Shown here: one piece after another, positions 1 to 8,936 of the stretch | Layout of the letters: every line of letters begins with the position of its first letter | Position numbering within the stretch: position 1 is the first letter of the stretch | From: Oceanobacillus jeddahensis | GTDB lineage: Bacteria; Bacillota; Bacilli; Bacillales; Amphibacillaceae | Length of the DNA stretch: 64,000 nucleotides | Reading direction: 5' to 3' | Assembly: GCF_000750635.1 (NCBI RefSeq) | Contig: NZ_CCDM010000003.1 | Coordinates: forward strand, 149,121-213,120 | Made by a program: the position numbers and the translations under genes | Notes under the pieces: model-generated | What the model was told of the DNA's origin: nothing | Databases searched by the model: none | The model's input: the letters and a program-made list of their open reading frames with translations, nothing else

Positions 1-2
1 AA

Positions 3-89
3 TACGAACTTCTTTTTTGGGAAATGGCTTATACTTTTGAAGGATGGCTTTCGGAAAATAAAAAGTTTAACAGCTTGCTGGAAAAGTAA
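3..89 (+). CDS. C-terminal end of a TenA/thiaminase II-like protein (partial)
   Basis: The window opens inside a reading frame that is open from base 3 to a TAA at 87-89 (28 codons). Its peptide contains FWEMAYTFEGW, which resembles the conserved C-terminal helix of TenA/thiaminase II proteins (an aromatic-Trp/Glu-Met-Ala-Tyr pattern followed by a Trp near the end). TenA proteins hydrolyse aminopyrimidine compounds in thiamin salvage, in the cytoplasm. Only the tail is visible, so the family call rests on one short motif; another helical-bundle protein is possible. Confidence 0.45.
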   Translation, partial: YELLFWEMAYTFEGWLSENKKFNSLLEK

Positions 90-134
90 AAATTAAATCA
101 ATGTGAAGAAACAAACAGTACAGCGTTTAATCAC

Positions 135-192
135 GCTTTTACTCACTATTTTTCTTTAGTGTCTATGTCTAAAAAGAATAGTGAGTAAAAGC
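135..192. terminator. Long perfect inverted repeat after the TenA-like gene
   Basis: A 16-bp perfect inverted repeat (arm GCTTTTACTCACTATT at 135-150, its complement at 177-192) surrounds a 26-base loop. It lies 45 bases after the stop of the upstream partial gene, so termination is the natural reading, but the right arm is not followed by a clean T-run. It could also be an old element end. Confidence 0.45.
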
Positions 193-319
193 ATGATATC
201 TATATTCTTTTTGTTAGATGGAAAACTATTTTGTTAAGTACGCATCAATTAGATCATTAACAACAAATATGCGATGGCTTTGTCAACAAAAAAACAGGAA
301 ATGGTATACTTTTTTCGTT

Positions 320-347
320 ATAATTAATTGAATATTCAATTAATTAT
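320..347. promoter_or_regulatory. 28-bp perfect palindrome, possible operator
   Basis: Bases 320-347 form an uninterrupted 28-bp palindrome centred on TTGAATATTCAA. TetR/BetI-type regulators often bind such TTGAA-N-TTCAA palindromes, and a TetR gene with a BetI-like look lies at 4304-4900 beyond the betaine genes. The link is inference; no clear promoter abuts the palindrome. Confidence 0.35.
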
Positions 348-681
348 GTTGATCTTTAATTTTTATCTTTGTTTCTATTTTTGAGAGCACATTTGGACTC
401 ATAATTTTAAAAATTATAGAACACCTAAAATACTTGTAGGGTTACAAGCTATCTTTTGTATGTCTCTAATCATTGATACAAACAAATTTGGAAAAAATTA
501 ACTCAAAACTCGAGATATAATCTACTTTTTAGCATATGATATCCTCCCTTGTTTTTTTAAGTCAACTGTATTACAATAATCATTGTGTTAAGGGATATGT
601 CGACATTCTCCTTGCCGAGACAACATTTATGTGTGTCATGTGATACTTGAAAGCTAAGAAAAAGGAAAAGGGAGATTGAAA

Positions 682-1428
682 ATGAATAAAAAAGAATTTT
701 GTAGTTTCATAGACTACTCCATCTTGTGGCAGAACATTAGTCGAAAGTCAATAGAAAAACGAAGTCGAGAAGTGATTAAATACGGATTTGCTTGTTTATG
801 CTGTTATCCTGCTGATGTGTTTATAGCCAAAAATATTATAGGGAATAATGCCAGTATTAGTGGTGTGGTAGGATTTCCAGCTGGTTTTGAAACAACAAAA
901 ACGAAGGTCCAAGAGACTTTGACGGCGATTGATAATGGTGCGAACGAAATTGATGTTGTTATGAACATATCTCGCTTTAAAGATGGCGACTATGAATATG
1001 TGTTAAATGAACTGAAACAGATTGTTGAAACAGCAAAAAATAAAAGAAGTGACTGTGTTGTTAAAGTTATCATTGAGACACCTCACCTTAAGGAACGGAA
1101 TGAATTAGCAAAAGCTTGTGAGTTGGTGATTGCTTCCGGGGCTGACTATGTAAAGAATGCCACAGGATTTGCTACAGGATATGATGGTACTGGGGACTCT
1201 GGGTACACGGATGAAGCGGTGGGTCCGTTCGATAATACAGGAATTGACAATGTAAAAGCAATAAGTGATATCGTGAACGGCAGAATAAAAATAAAAGCTT
1301 CTGGCAACCTTGAAAATTTGGAAGAATGTATCTATTACATTAAAGAATTAGGAGTCTCTCGGATAGGTAATGATTATATAAGCCAATGGATCGAGGAATC
1401 AGGAGACGATTATTGGAAAGATAAATAA
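682..1428 (+). CDS. deoC: Deoxyribose-phosphate aldolase family protein
   Basis: This is a class I aldolase that cleaves 2-deoxyribose-5-phosphate to glyceraldehyde-3-phosphate and acetaldehyde in nucleoside catabolism, in the cytoplasm. The 248-residue TIM barrel carries the DeoC signature residues: Asp91 in EIDVVMN, the Schiff-base Lys158 in YVKNATGF and the second Lys205 in IKASGN. The ATG at 682 is preferred over a TTG at 676 because GGGAG ends seven bases before it. No pentose or nucleoside genes are adjacent; the next gene is a betaine-type binding protein. The sequence is a divergent family member, so a related aldol substrate cannot be excluded. Confidence 0.85.
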   Translation: MNKKEFCSFIDYSILWQNISRKSIEKRSREVIKYGFACLCCYPADVFIAKNIIGNNASISGVVGFPAGFETTKTKVQETLTAIDNGANEIDVVMNISRFKDGDYEYVLNELKQIVETAKNKRSDCVVKVIIETPHLKERNELAKACELVIASGADYVKNATGFATGYDGTGDSGYTDEAVGPFDNTGIDNVKAISDIVNGRIKIKASGNLENLEECIYYIKELGVSRIGNDYISQWIEESGDDYWKDK

Positions 1429-1495
1429 AATTTATTGCGCTTGACAGGTTGAAGATATCATTTAGAACAAATAGTTGAAAGGAATGGTCTTTGTA

Positions 1496-2356
1496 ATGAA
1501 GAAAATGCTTATGATTATAACTGTCCTATCATTATTGACAGGTTTGTACGGATGCGGTGCAACTAATAATGATGACGGGAATAATAAAGAGGATCAGGAA
1601 TTGGTTTTGGGTTTGACAACTTGGACAAGTACTATCCCGCCTACAGAAATTGTAAAAGAGATATTGGAAGATATGGGATATGACATTGAAATAAAGGAAG
1701 CAAATATCGGAGCTATTTATGCTGGCCTGGAAACAGGAGAAATAGATATCTACATGGACTCTTGGTACCCACAACAGACACAATATTTAGAGGAATATTC
1801 TGACACCATTGAACAATTAGCGCCAATCTATGAAGATGCGGATGCGGGAATGGTGGTTCCAAATTATATGGAAGATATTAATGATGTTGAAGATTTAATT
1901 GGTTATGAAGATATGGTGAATAATGAAGTTATTGCAATTGAAGACGGTGACCCTGCCATGGATGAATTGCAGGAACTTATAGATGCTTATGATCTTGATC
2001 TTGAATTAGTCAACTCTTCAGAGGGTGCAATGATTGCTGCCGCCAAAACAAGTATAGATGAAAATGAACCGATTTTATTATATGGTTGGCGTCCTCATAC
2101 CATGTTTAATGATATGGGTTTAAAAATACTGACAAACGAAGAACACCCAGATTATTTTAATGGAAGTTCGGTTCATCCTATCGTTAATGAAGATGTTAAA
2201 AAGAAAGCTCCTGATGTCCATAAATTATTAGGGGATTTGACAATATCCATCGATGATATGGAAGATATGATTATTAAAATCGATAACGGTGAAGATTCTG
2301 AAGAAGTAGCAAAAGAGTGGTTAGACATTAATCCAGACTGGCTAAACAATAACTAG
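1496..2356 (+). CDS. Glycine betaine/choline-type ABC substrate-binding lipoprotein
   Basis: This is an extracytoplasmic solute-binding protein of the OpuAC/ProX family. It starts with a lipoprotein signal (hydrophobic segment then LYGC lipobox) and an acidic Asn/Asp/Glu-rich linker, followed by the binding domain beginning LGLTTWTS and containing IDIYMDSWYP, typical of quaternary-amine binding pockets lined by Trp and Tyr. The start is taken at ATG 1496 (AAAGGA upstream); ATG 1484 lacks room for a ribosome site. No permease or ATPase gene is next to it, so it must pair with a transporter encoded elsewhere. The betaine aldehyde dehydrogenase downstream supports a role in choline or betaine uptake for osmoprotection. 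Confidence 0.82.
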   Translation: MKKMLMIITVLSLLTGLYGCGATNNDDGNNKEDQELVLGLTTWTSTIPPTEIVKEILEDMGYDIEIKEANIGAIYAGLETGEIDIYMDSWYPQQTQYLEEYSDTIEQLAPIYEDADAGMVVPNYMEDINDVEDLIGYEDMVNNEVIAIEDGDPAMDELQELIDAYDLDLELVNSSEGAMIAAAKTSIDENEPILLYGWRPHTMFNDMGLKILTNEEHPDYFNGSSVHPIVNEDVKKKAPDVHKLLGDLTISIDDMEDMIIKIDNGEDSEEVAKEWLDINPDWLNNN

Positions 2357-2503
2357 GACAAGATTTATGATAGGAAGAACAATAAATAATTATGAATCAA
2401 TCAATATTTTTGTATAAACAATTAACAGTCGATTACTTTTTCTTGACTGTCAATCTGTTCATTACTATTTTAATTAACAAAAAAGTAAAAAGGGGTGTAT
2501 CCG

Positions 2504-3979
2504 TTGGAAAAGAAAAAGATGTTCATCAATGGCAAATGGGTTGGATCGAAATTCGGCAAGTTCCGTGAGATTATCAATCCTTACAATCAGGAAATCATCG
2601 CGATGGTTTCAGAAGGCGACGAAAACGATTCAAAAGCAGCAATCACAGCAGCACGGAAAGCCTATAATCAAGGTGATTGGTCTACAATGCCAGCTATAGA
2701 ACGCGGCAAAATTGTTCATAAGATTGCTGACTTGATCGAACGTGATCGGGAAGAATTAGCCAATCTAGAATCACTTGATACGGGTAAAACGGTTGAAGAA
2801 AGCCTTGGGGACATGGATGATATCACTGCTGTTTTCCGATATTACGCAGAAATGGCTGAAACAGAAATCGACAGCGAGATTATCAATTCACCCATTCAAA
2901 ATTCAACCAGTAAAATCGTTCGTGAACCTGTTGGTGTATGTGCTCAAATCACACCATGGAATTATCCTTTACTGCAGGCATCTTGGAAATTGGCACCTGC
3001 ATTGGTAGCAGGAAATACACTTGTTATGAAACCAAGTGAAGTGACCCCTCTTACAACGATTAAAGTATTTGAATTAATGGAAGAAGCTGGCGTTAAAGAT
3101 GGAGTGGTCAATCTAATTCTTGGTCCTGGAAATTCCGTTGGTGCAGAGCTTGCTTCTAATGATGATGTTGACCTGATTTCATTTACTGGCGGTCTTGAAA
3201 CTGGTAAGAAAATTATGCGAGCTGCCAGCTCCAATGTGAAGAATTTGGCGCTTGAGTTAGGGGGGAAAAATCCTAATGTGGTCTTTGCTGATGCTGATTT
3301 TGAAACAGCAGTTGACCAGGCTATGAATGCAGTGTTTTTCCATGCAGGACAAGTCTGTTCTGCAGGGACACGATTGATTTTGGAAGAGAGCATTCACGAT
3401 GAATTCGTTGATGCATTGGTCGACCGTGCGAAAAGCATTAGGCTTGGTAATGGTTTTGACAAATCCACCCAAATGGGACCGCTCATTTCAGAGGGGCATT
3501 TAAATAAAGTTATCAATTATGTTAAAAAAGGGAAACAAGAAGGTGTGACCGTTGCTGTAGGAGGTGAGCTCCCTGATAATCCTGAATTACAAAACGGATT
3601 TTTCTACCTGCCAACTGTACTAACAGATTGCACGACTGATATGAGTGTTGTGCAGGATGAAGTCTTCGGACCGGTCATCACAGTGGAAAAATTCATTACT
3701 GAAGAACAGGCTGTTCGATTGGCTAACGACTCCATTTATGGACTTTCTGGCGGTGTTTTTACAAATGACATAGCTAAAGCAGAACGATTCGCAGCCAAAA
3801 TGCGAATGGGTACTGTCTGGATAAACGACGTGAACCTTTATTTCCCACAGGCACCATGGGGCGGATATAAACAATCCGGTATCGGTCGTGAGCTTGGCAA
3901 GACGGGACTTGAGGAATATCAGGAAACAAAACATATTTACCGTAACCTGAAACCCAAGCCATTGAACTGGTTTAAGTAA
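2504..3979 (+). CDS. gbsA: Betaine aldehyde dehydrogenase
   Basis: GbsA oxidises glycine betaine aldehyde to glycine betaine with NAD(P), the second step of choline-to-betaine osmoprotectant synthesis, in the cytoplasm. The 491-residue product follows B. subtilis GbsA almost end to end from memory, with ITPWNYPLLQ, the general-base Glu in LELGGKNPN, the catalytic Cys in HAGQVCSAG and the C-terminal APWGGYKQSG motif. The TTG at 2504 is chosen because AGGGG sits eight bases upstream; the in-frame GTG at 2495 overlaps that site. The choline dehydrogenase gene gbsB and regulator gbsR that usually accompany it are absent here. Confidence 0.93.
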   Translation: MEKKKMFINGKWVGSKFGKFREIINPYNQEIIAMVSEGDENDSKAAITAARKAYNQGDWSTMPAIERGKIVHKIADLIERDREELANLESLDTGKTVEESLGDMDDITAVFRYYAEMAETEIDSEIINSPIQNSTSKIVREPVGVCAQITPWNYPLLQASWKLAPALVAGNTLVMKPSEVTPLTTIKVFELMEEAGVKDGVVNLILGPGNSVGAELASNDDVDLISFTGGLETGKKIMRAASSNVKNLALELGGKNPNVVFADADFETAVDQAMNAVFFHAGQVCSAGTRLILEESIHDEFVDALVDRAKSIRLGNGFDKSTQMGPLISEGHLNKVINYVKKGKQEGVTVAVGGELPDNPELQNGFFYLPTVLTDCTTDMSVVQDEVFGPVITVEKFITEEQAVRLANDSIYGLSGGVFTNDIAKAERFAAKMRMGTVWINDVNLYFPQAPWGGYKQSGIGRELGKTGLEEYQETKHIYRNLKPKPLNWFK

Positions 3980-4130
3980 TTTTGATAGACGAACTTTAGC
4001 TTCTCTTTATAATTTTGAAGGTTTTTTCTACATTTGCCAAAGAATAATTTCAATATTCTCGAAAAAGGATTTCATCACAAAGCTTAGAAATCCTTTTACC
4101 AACCATTACGGCTATAGGTTATTTTACTTT

Positions 4131-4177
4131 CTCCCTCGAACCCCCTCAAAATAGGGGAGGATTCGAGGGGATTTTTA
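4131..4177 (+). terminator. Rho-independent terminator after gbsA
   Basis: Arms CTCCCTCGAA-CCCCCTC and GGGGAGG-TTCGAGGGG form a GC-rich hairpin followed by ATTTTT. A smaller hairpin (AAAAGGATTTC at 4063-4073 with its complement at 4087-4097) precedes it. Together they end the gbsA transcript. Confidence 0.8.
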
Positions 4178-4303
4178 TCATCCTCATGCAAAACAATTAA
4201 AACGAGGTTGATACTTGGAAATTTACTCATATCCACATTTAGGTTGCAATTACAGTTGTCGTATCGCGGACTAAAACCAAGGAACCAGACGGTTCAAATA
4301 TGT

Positions 4304-4900
4304 TTAATTGCAGATATAGCTTAAATATTCTCTGACTTTTTTTTCAACAACTTGATCGTTATATAAATTTGTATAAATCACAGCTTCAAATACTAACCCG
4401 GTAACAAATATAATTAACGAATGTGCCATATCCTTAATATTGTCGGGATTTGTAATATATTCATTCTTATAAAGCATTTTTATAATATCCTCTGCGAAAT
4501 TAAGGTTTACTTTTCGATATTCTTCCTTTAGTTCTTGGTATTCCGGATTCATTGTTGCCATTAAGGTAAATTTTACCCATATATCATTTTCAATTCTCTC
4601 TTCTTCTGTATGAACTTGAACAATCTGTTTCACCATACGAACGGCGTTTTCAAAAGAATCTTGCTCCGTCTCTACTACTTTTTGCATTCTCTCTTCAAAT
4701 CTTTGAAAAATAACGTCCATTGCGAATGTATACATGTCCTTTTGTTTTGGAAAAAAATGTTGAACTGAGCCTAAAGATAATCCTGCTTTTTTGGCGATTT
4801 TCCGTAAATTAGTTTTTTCAAAACCATAATGATATATAACATCAAAAGCTGCTTCAACAATTTGATCTTTTCTTTCTGTATGGTCTATTATTTTAGGCAT
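4304..4900 (-). CDS. TetR/AcrR family transcriptional regulator
   Basis: This is a one-component repressor of 198 residues. The N-terminal HTH (about residues 9-55) has the TetR pattern AAFDVIYHYGFEKTNLRKIAKKAG followed by GSVQHFFPKQKDMY; the helical C-terminal half would bind a ligand and dimerise. It is read leftward, and 75 bases beyond its start on the opposite strand lies a fragment of an MFS transporter, the usual partner of such repressors. Its start has AAGGAGT-like pairing just upstream. It could alternatively regulate the betaine genes to its left, since BetI belongs to the same superfamily; the sequence does not decide. Confidence 0.85.
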   Translation of the reverse strand: MPKIIDHTERKDQIVEAAFDVIYHYGFEKTNLRKIAKKAGLSLGSVQHFFPKQKDMYTFAMDVIFQRFEERMQKVVETEQDSFENAVRMVKQIVQVHTEEERIENDIWVKFTLMATMNPEYQELKEEYRKVNLNFAEDIIKMLYKNEYITNPDNIKDMAHSLIIFVTGLVFEAVIYTNLYNDQVVEKKVREYLSYICN

Positions 4901-4974
4901 AAGATTACTCCTTTGATTTTTTTAGGTTATTTGTATTATAACATTTTTAAAATCAAATGATGTAGATTAGCTGT

Positions 4975-5220
4975 TTGGGAGTAGCAACTTGGACAACAAC
5001 ACCGGCAAAGCAATTTTATTTAGTTGCACTCAAGCCACAATCATCTGAAACAGTGCTCAGTTTTAATACCGCATTAATGAATGTGGGCATGATGTTTGGT
5101 TCTGCTTTAGGAGGACAGTATATGGATACTGTCAACTTAAGCTGGATTGCCGGATTATTTGTTGTAGTGGCGCTTATTTTTATCAGACGTTCTTTTTATT
5201 TAAATAAAATGATTGGATAA
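4975..5220 (+). pseudogene. C-terminal fragment of an MFS transporter
   Basis: About 81 codons encode the last helices of a major facilitator transporter: the region with SFNTALMNVGMMFGSALGG is typical of helices 10-11 of DHA1 drug exporters, and it ends in a hydrophobic helix and basic tail. Roughly 300 N-terminal residues are missing and no ribosome site precedes it, so it is a remnant. It sits next to a divergent TetR gene, which suggests an ancestral TetR/efflux pair whose pump has been deleted. Confidence 0.75.
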
Positions 5221-5325
5221 AGGATATAGGTCCAAAACAAAAGCGATACAGCCATTATTTGGAATTAATTATCGTAAGGCTGTTTTAATGTTTTGTACAT
5301 ACTAAAAGACAAGGAGGTGTCAGTA

Positions 5326-5494
5326 ATGAGTAAAAAAATAAAAACAAAGAAAATAAGAAAAATAAATCATTTGCAGATAACAAAGGAATTCAAGCGGTGC
5401 AAAACCAATTGAATGAGAGTTATCAAAGCGGCGTGGTGGAGGATCAATTAGAAATAATAAGGGAATTCACCATTTTAATAATAAGAGCAGATAA
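5326..5494 (+). pseudogene. Frameshifted copy of the small basic/acidic protein gene at 48719
   Basis: A strong AAGGAGGTG ribosome site and ATG at 5326 open a frame that shifts within A-runs. Nucleotides through GTGCAAAACCAATTGAATGA and onward match the intact gene at 48719-48880 closely, as does the upstream leader (TGTTTTGTACATACTAAAAG). It is therefore a decayed paralogue. Its neighbours at 5870 and 6121 are also decayed copies of genes near 48 kb. Confidence 0.8.
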
Positions 5495-5869
5495 AACGAT
5501 AAGATACCGGATGGCATGAGTGGTTAGCATTGGGGTTATGCTTTTTATATAACTCTAATGCTATCCCAAAATATTATCCTAGATTTTTTCTTGATATTTG
5601 AGAGAATCATTAATTTAAAACGTAGGCAGGGTTTGCAATCAAATAAGTTCTTCACTTGGTTGATATGTAAGGAGCTTTACATATTATTTCTTATCTGAGT
5701 CTGCGTAGTATTGCAACAATCCCAAACAAAACTAATACCCCAAAACCGCGATTAGCCGCATCACTTAAAATACCATATGTGAATACTAAACTAAACAGTT
5801 ATTGCTAGATAAAAATGGATACTTTGGATATGGGGATAAATGCATCTGAAAGGGCACTGATCTAGGGCA
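5495..5869. other. Decayed intergenic DNA
   Basis: No intact gene is present. The only coding trace is a membrane-protein tail on the minus strand at 5691-5795; the rest looks like degenerate sequence between pieces of the duplicated cassette. Confidence 0.4.
5691..5795 (-). pseudogene. Tail of an integral membrane protein (remnant)
   Basis: Read leftward, the frame encodes a hydrophobic helix (GFGVLVLFGIVAILRRLR) ending at a TAA at 5691-5693. It has no start or ribosome site and is only about 33 codons long. The helix-plus-arginine end resembles the last segment of a transporter, but the family cannot be named. Confidence 0.3.
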
Positions 5870-6084
5870 GATTACTCATCAGAAAGGAAATATGTTGATA
5901 TTATGATGGAAGTGCAACCAGAATGAATCGTCATAACTGATAAAGGGTCTGATATGGAGGGTGCTTTGTATGATAGTGGAGCAAATATCGTTTTCTTGAC
6001 AAGCTATATGCTTCAAAAAATGGAGCTTCAAGCTCTTTTTCTTCCTCTGGTAATGATACTATTGTTGAAATATGCAAAATATAG
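5870..6084 (+). pseudogene. Remnant of the accessory histidine-kinase-like gene (copy of 47345-48022)
   Basis: This segment aligns by eye with the 3' third of the kinase-like gene at 47345-48022, from the stretch encoding YVEIMME through ITDKG, MED, YMLQKM and the final IVEIC. It contains stops and frame changes (for example a TGA soon after the MME-encoding part). It lies directly upstream of a decayed copy of the lipoprotein gene, in the same relative order as the intact pair. Confidence 0.75.
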
Positions 6085-6120
6085 ACCCGAATGAAGCCAA
6101 ATAAATAGGAAGAAGTACAA

Positions 6121-6371
6121 ATAAAAAAACATTTACTAACCTTGATAGCTTTAACAACCACTTTTATTTTGCTTGCTGGCCGCAGTTCTTCCGGTCAAAT
6201 GATAACAATTTTTTTAGTGAAAGTATATGAAAAGCAGGCGATAAACTTACCAGCTTTTTTGATGAAACCTCATTAACAAAAGATAAATCATTTGAAGGAG
6301 AAAGAACATTTGAAGAAGATGATTATACAGGAACATTTGCAGCAGTATATCAACAATTTTCAAGTAAATAA
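6121..6371 (+). pseudogene. Decayed lipoprotein gene (copy of 48059-48553)
   Basis: The sequence matches the first half of the lipoprotein gene at 48059: KKHL, a hydrophobic signal core, then DKLTSFF, SLTKDKSFEGE, DDYTGTFAAVYQQF. The ATG has become ATA (6121), the lipobox Cys codon TGC has become CGC (Arg), a frame change follows, and the gene stops early at 6371. It is a dead paralogue. Confidence 0.8.
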
Positions 6372-6526
6372 AGGGGCTAGTAAATGATAGTGTAGCATAA
6401 CGAAGAAAAATCATAAATGAAATGAACATTAGAGTATTTAAAGTACTATGATGAACAGGTTTTAGTTTCAAAAATCTCTTTTCGGGGTATCGCTATTCAG
6501 ATAAACTAAAGAAAGAGAGAAACGAA

Positions 6527-7726
6527 ATGACATCTACAAAATTTAAATCTATTTTAAAAATAACTGGTATTATTGCTAGTTTACTAGTACTAACAGGTGT
6601 GCTTGTTTTGCTTTGGCGCTCCTTTTTTGCCAGCGGATATGGTACCTATTCTGGTCAAATCTCATTTTACCTGTTCACATTTCCTGTAGCATTAATCATT
6701 TTAGGTGTGGCAGCTCTCATTATTTTCGTCCTTCTTATTTGGAAAAAAACTGCATTATATTTAAAAATGATTTGGTCGGTTAGCTGTATTTCATTTTTAG
6801 GATTAGCATTTCTTTCGGGGATACAGAATCAACAGTATGCAGGTAGCATTGGCATAGAAACAGCGTTTATGGATAACTATACATTCTCTTTTTCTGATAC
6901 TGATATGTATTCCGATTTAGAGGAAGATGTTGTTTATAAAACTACGGAAGATGAAGATTTATTACTGGATGTATGGGATACGAAAGTTAATGATGAACAG
7001 CGTCCTGTTATCGTAAATATTCATGGCGGCGGATGGAGCGGTGGAGATAAAAGTGAGGTTTCCTCATGGAGTAAATGGTTTAATTCGAAGGGGTATGTTG
7101 TATTTAATATAGAATACAGCCAAAATGGACCCGGCATGTGGCAAAAACAAATTTCAGATACACATGCAGCGTTAGACTGGATTGTCGAACATGCGGATGA
7201 GTATCAGTTAGATGTAGACAGAATTAATTTAATCGGATCTTCTGCCGGGGGCCATCTAGCATTATTAACAGGGTATACGGAATTAAGGGGAAATAGCCTT
7301 GTTCCCAGAGAAACAGATTCCGATTCAACAGTGGAAATAAATTCTATTATTAATCTATATGGACCATCGGATTTATTACAGCTCTACGATGAAAATAATA
7401 GTAAAGAATTTGTTCATCCGCTGCTTGAACAACTCCTGGATGAGCCGCCAAAAACAGAAGAAATCAAAAACCATTATCAGCAAATGTCTCCTATTCAATA
7501 TGTAAATGAAACATCTGCACCCACTATTTCTTTTGTCGGCCAAAAAGATAAAGTGGTACCAGAAGAACAGATCGAGATATTGCATGAAAAACTTGATGAA
7601 AATAAAGTAGATAGCCAAGCTTATTATTTTCCGTTGTCTGATCATAGCTATGACACTAACTGGGAAAGTATAGCTAATCAAGCAACCAAACAAAAAATAG
7701 AAGCATTTTTAAATGAGTATAACTAG
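6527..7726 (+). CDS. Membrane-anchored alpha/beta hydrolase (BD-FAE/esterase type)
   Basis: This is a 399-residue serine hydrolase. Three hydrophobic segments occupy about residues 10-30, 45-70 and 80-98, placing the catalytic domain outside the membrane. The domain shows the oxyanion motif HGGGW (166-170), nucleophile Ser239 in GSSAGG, and probable acid Asp341 and base His373 in DHSYD. This arrangement fits carboxylesterases of the HSL/BD-FAE type; the substrate is unknown. GAGAGAAACGAAATG gives a reasonable start. It stands alone between pseudogenes, with no obvious operon partner. Confidence 0.85.
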   Translation: MTSTKFKSILKITGIIASLLVLTGVLVLLWRSFFASGYGTYSGQISFYLFTFPVALIILGVAALIIFVLLIWKKTALYLKMIWSVSCISFLGLAFLSGIQNQQYAGSIGIETAFMDNYTFSFSDTDMYSDLEEDVVYKTTEDEDLLLDVWDTKVNDEQRPVIVNIHGGGWSGGDKSEVSSWSKWFNSKGYVVFNIEYSQNGPGMWQKQISDTHAALDWIVEHADEYQLDVDRINLIGSSAGGHLALLTGYTELRGNSLVPRETDSDSTVEINSIINLYGPSDLLQLYDENNSKEFVHPLLEQLLDEPPKTEEIKNHYQQMSPIQYVNETSAPTISFVGQKDKVVPEEQIEILHEKLDENKVDSQAYYFPLSDHSYDTNWESIANQATKQKIEAFLNEYN

Positions 7727-7845
7727 GATTTGTTGGGTAAGGGGGAGCTCTTACCCATCAACTATAATTGAATACTTTTAAGTTTATAATATGTTGAAAA
7801 AAAGATAAAATGTAATCTAATTCTTATGGTAAACAGGAGAATCCT

Positions 7846-8079
7846 ATGATGAAATTGGAAGCCTTATATGAAACATATCAATCCTTTCTCTTTTCCATTG
7901 CATACCGGATGCTTAGGTCAGTTAGTGACGCAGAGGATGTCGTACAAGATTTATTTGTAGAAATTAATCTTGAAACATTCGAGGCAAGGGATATGAAATC
8001 TTATCTTGAGACTATCAATCGATTCATGCCTTCTATGGAGAAGAGAAAAAGCCTGGAGGGTCGGAGGAAGAAGGATTGA
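7846..8079 (+). pseudogene. Broken ECF sigma factor gene (SigJ-like N-terminus)
   Basis: The first 45 or so codons (LEALYETYQSFLFSIAYRML, then DAEDVVQDLF) are region 2 of an ECF sigma factor, the part that binds the -10 element and core polymerase. After the KSYL motif the frame degenerates and stops at 8079, so region 4, the -35 binding domain, is lost. A proper ribosome site (AACAGGAGAATCC) precedes the ATG pair at 7846/7849. It cannot give a working sigma factor. Confidence 0.75.
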
Positions 8080-8265
8080 CTCCCGGTGAAAATGGATTAG
8101 AGAAAAATACAAAGGCTTATGTAGCGTTTTTGGATAAACTATCAAATTAAGCGTTATTTTCTCTATTATGGGAGGAAGTCCTTCTTTAAATAAGATATTT
8201 TTCATTTACTATGTTATATTAAAAAAAACATACATTACCATCTGAAAGAAAGGGGTGTCCAATTC

Positions 8266-8331
8266 ATGAAGAAAAACATAATAGCATTTTTGTCATTGGG
8301 ATATGGATACTCTACTGCTGATTTTCATTAA
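8266..8331 (+). other. 21-codon ORF with strong ribosome site
   Basis: AAAGGGGTG is followed by an ATG at 8266 and a frame beginning MKKNIIAFLSLGYG that ends at 8331. The start resembles a signal peptide, so this is more likely the stump of a deleted secreted-protein gene than a true small protein. Nothing else supports translation. Confidence 0.3.
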
Positions 8332-8406
8332 AAATAGTCAAATTGGTGAAGTGTGTCTATTTTTAATGAATAAAGCAGTATACATTTAAGATGGTGAGGT
8401 AATAAA

Positions 8407-8802
8407 ATGAACGGAAAAATAGTAAGGAAAAACCCTGAAACAATGCCGAGTCCTGTCGGTAACTACACTCAAATTACGAGAGTTCCTAAAAATGCCGAAC
8501 TCATCGTGACTTCCGGACAAATTGGTGTTGATAAACAAGGAAATATTCCGGAAGACTTCAATGAACAAGTAAAGCAAACATTTAACAATATAAAAAGCGT
8601 CCTTGAAACGGAAAAGATAAGCAGCGGTCATATTATTAAGGTGAATATCTGGGCAACGGAATCTATTGATTGGGATTTCCTGTATTCTGAATGGGATGCC
8701 CTGTTCCAGTCAGAATATCCTGCAATGACAATCGGATATATTTCAGAACTTGGTTTGCCTGATATTAAGATTGAAATGGAGATATGGGCCGCTGAAATTT
8801 AA
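8407..8802 (+). CDS. RidA/YjgF family protein
   Basis: This is a 131-residue member of the RidA (YjgF/YER057c/UK114) superfamily, trimeric cytoplasmic proteins whose archetype deaminates reactive enamine/imine intermediates. Visible family landmarks are the LIVTSGQIG strand, QTFNNIKSVLE helix and the EMEIWAAE C-terminal strand with its Glu. The Arg that binds the substrate carboxylate in true RidA (PARTxVGV) is replaced here (PAMTIGY), so it probably belongs to an Rid subfamily without classical enamine deaminase activity. It faces an Old Yellow Enzyme gene, as does a second RidA-like gene at 13799. Confidence 0.85.
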   Translation: MNGKIVRKNPETMPSPVGNYTQITRVPKNAELIVTSGQIGVDKQGNIPEDFNEQVKQTFNNIKSVLETEKISSGHIIKVNIWATESIDWDFLYSEWDALFQSEYPAMTIGYISELGLPDIKIEMEIWAAEI

Positions 8803-8936
8803 ATAGCATCAGCACACTTTACCAATTGAACAAAGCCATGAACTACAAATTTTAAGTTCATGGCTTTGGTGTGTATGGAGAATAAATTATTGAATGAAGT
8901 ACCTGTTCTTTTCCACAAACCGCCAGCTTTAAACTC

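Larger units (their letters stand above)
90..681. other. Intergenic stretch upstream of deoC
   Basis: No credible gene is seen in about 590 bases. The stretch holds the inverted repeat at 135-192 and a 28-bp palindrome at 320-347. The remainder is AT-rich and shows no tRNA-like fold or riboswitch that I recognise. Confidence 0.5.

Noticed and set aside
2962-3393. Long minus-strand open frame (143 codons) inside gbsA
   Set aside because: It is the antisense shadow of a strongly conserved gene, with no ribosome site and no recognisable protein features.
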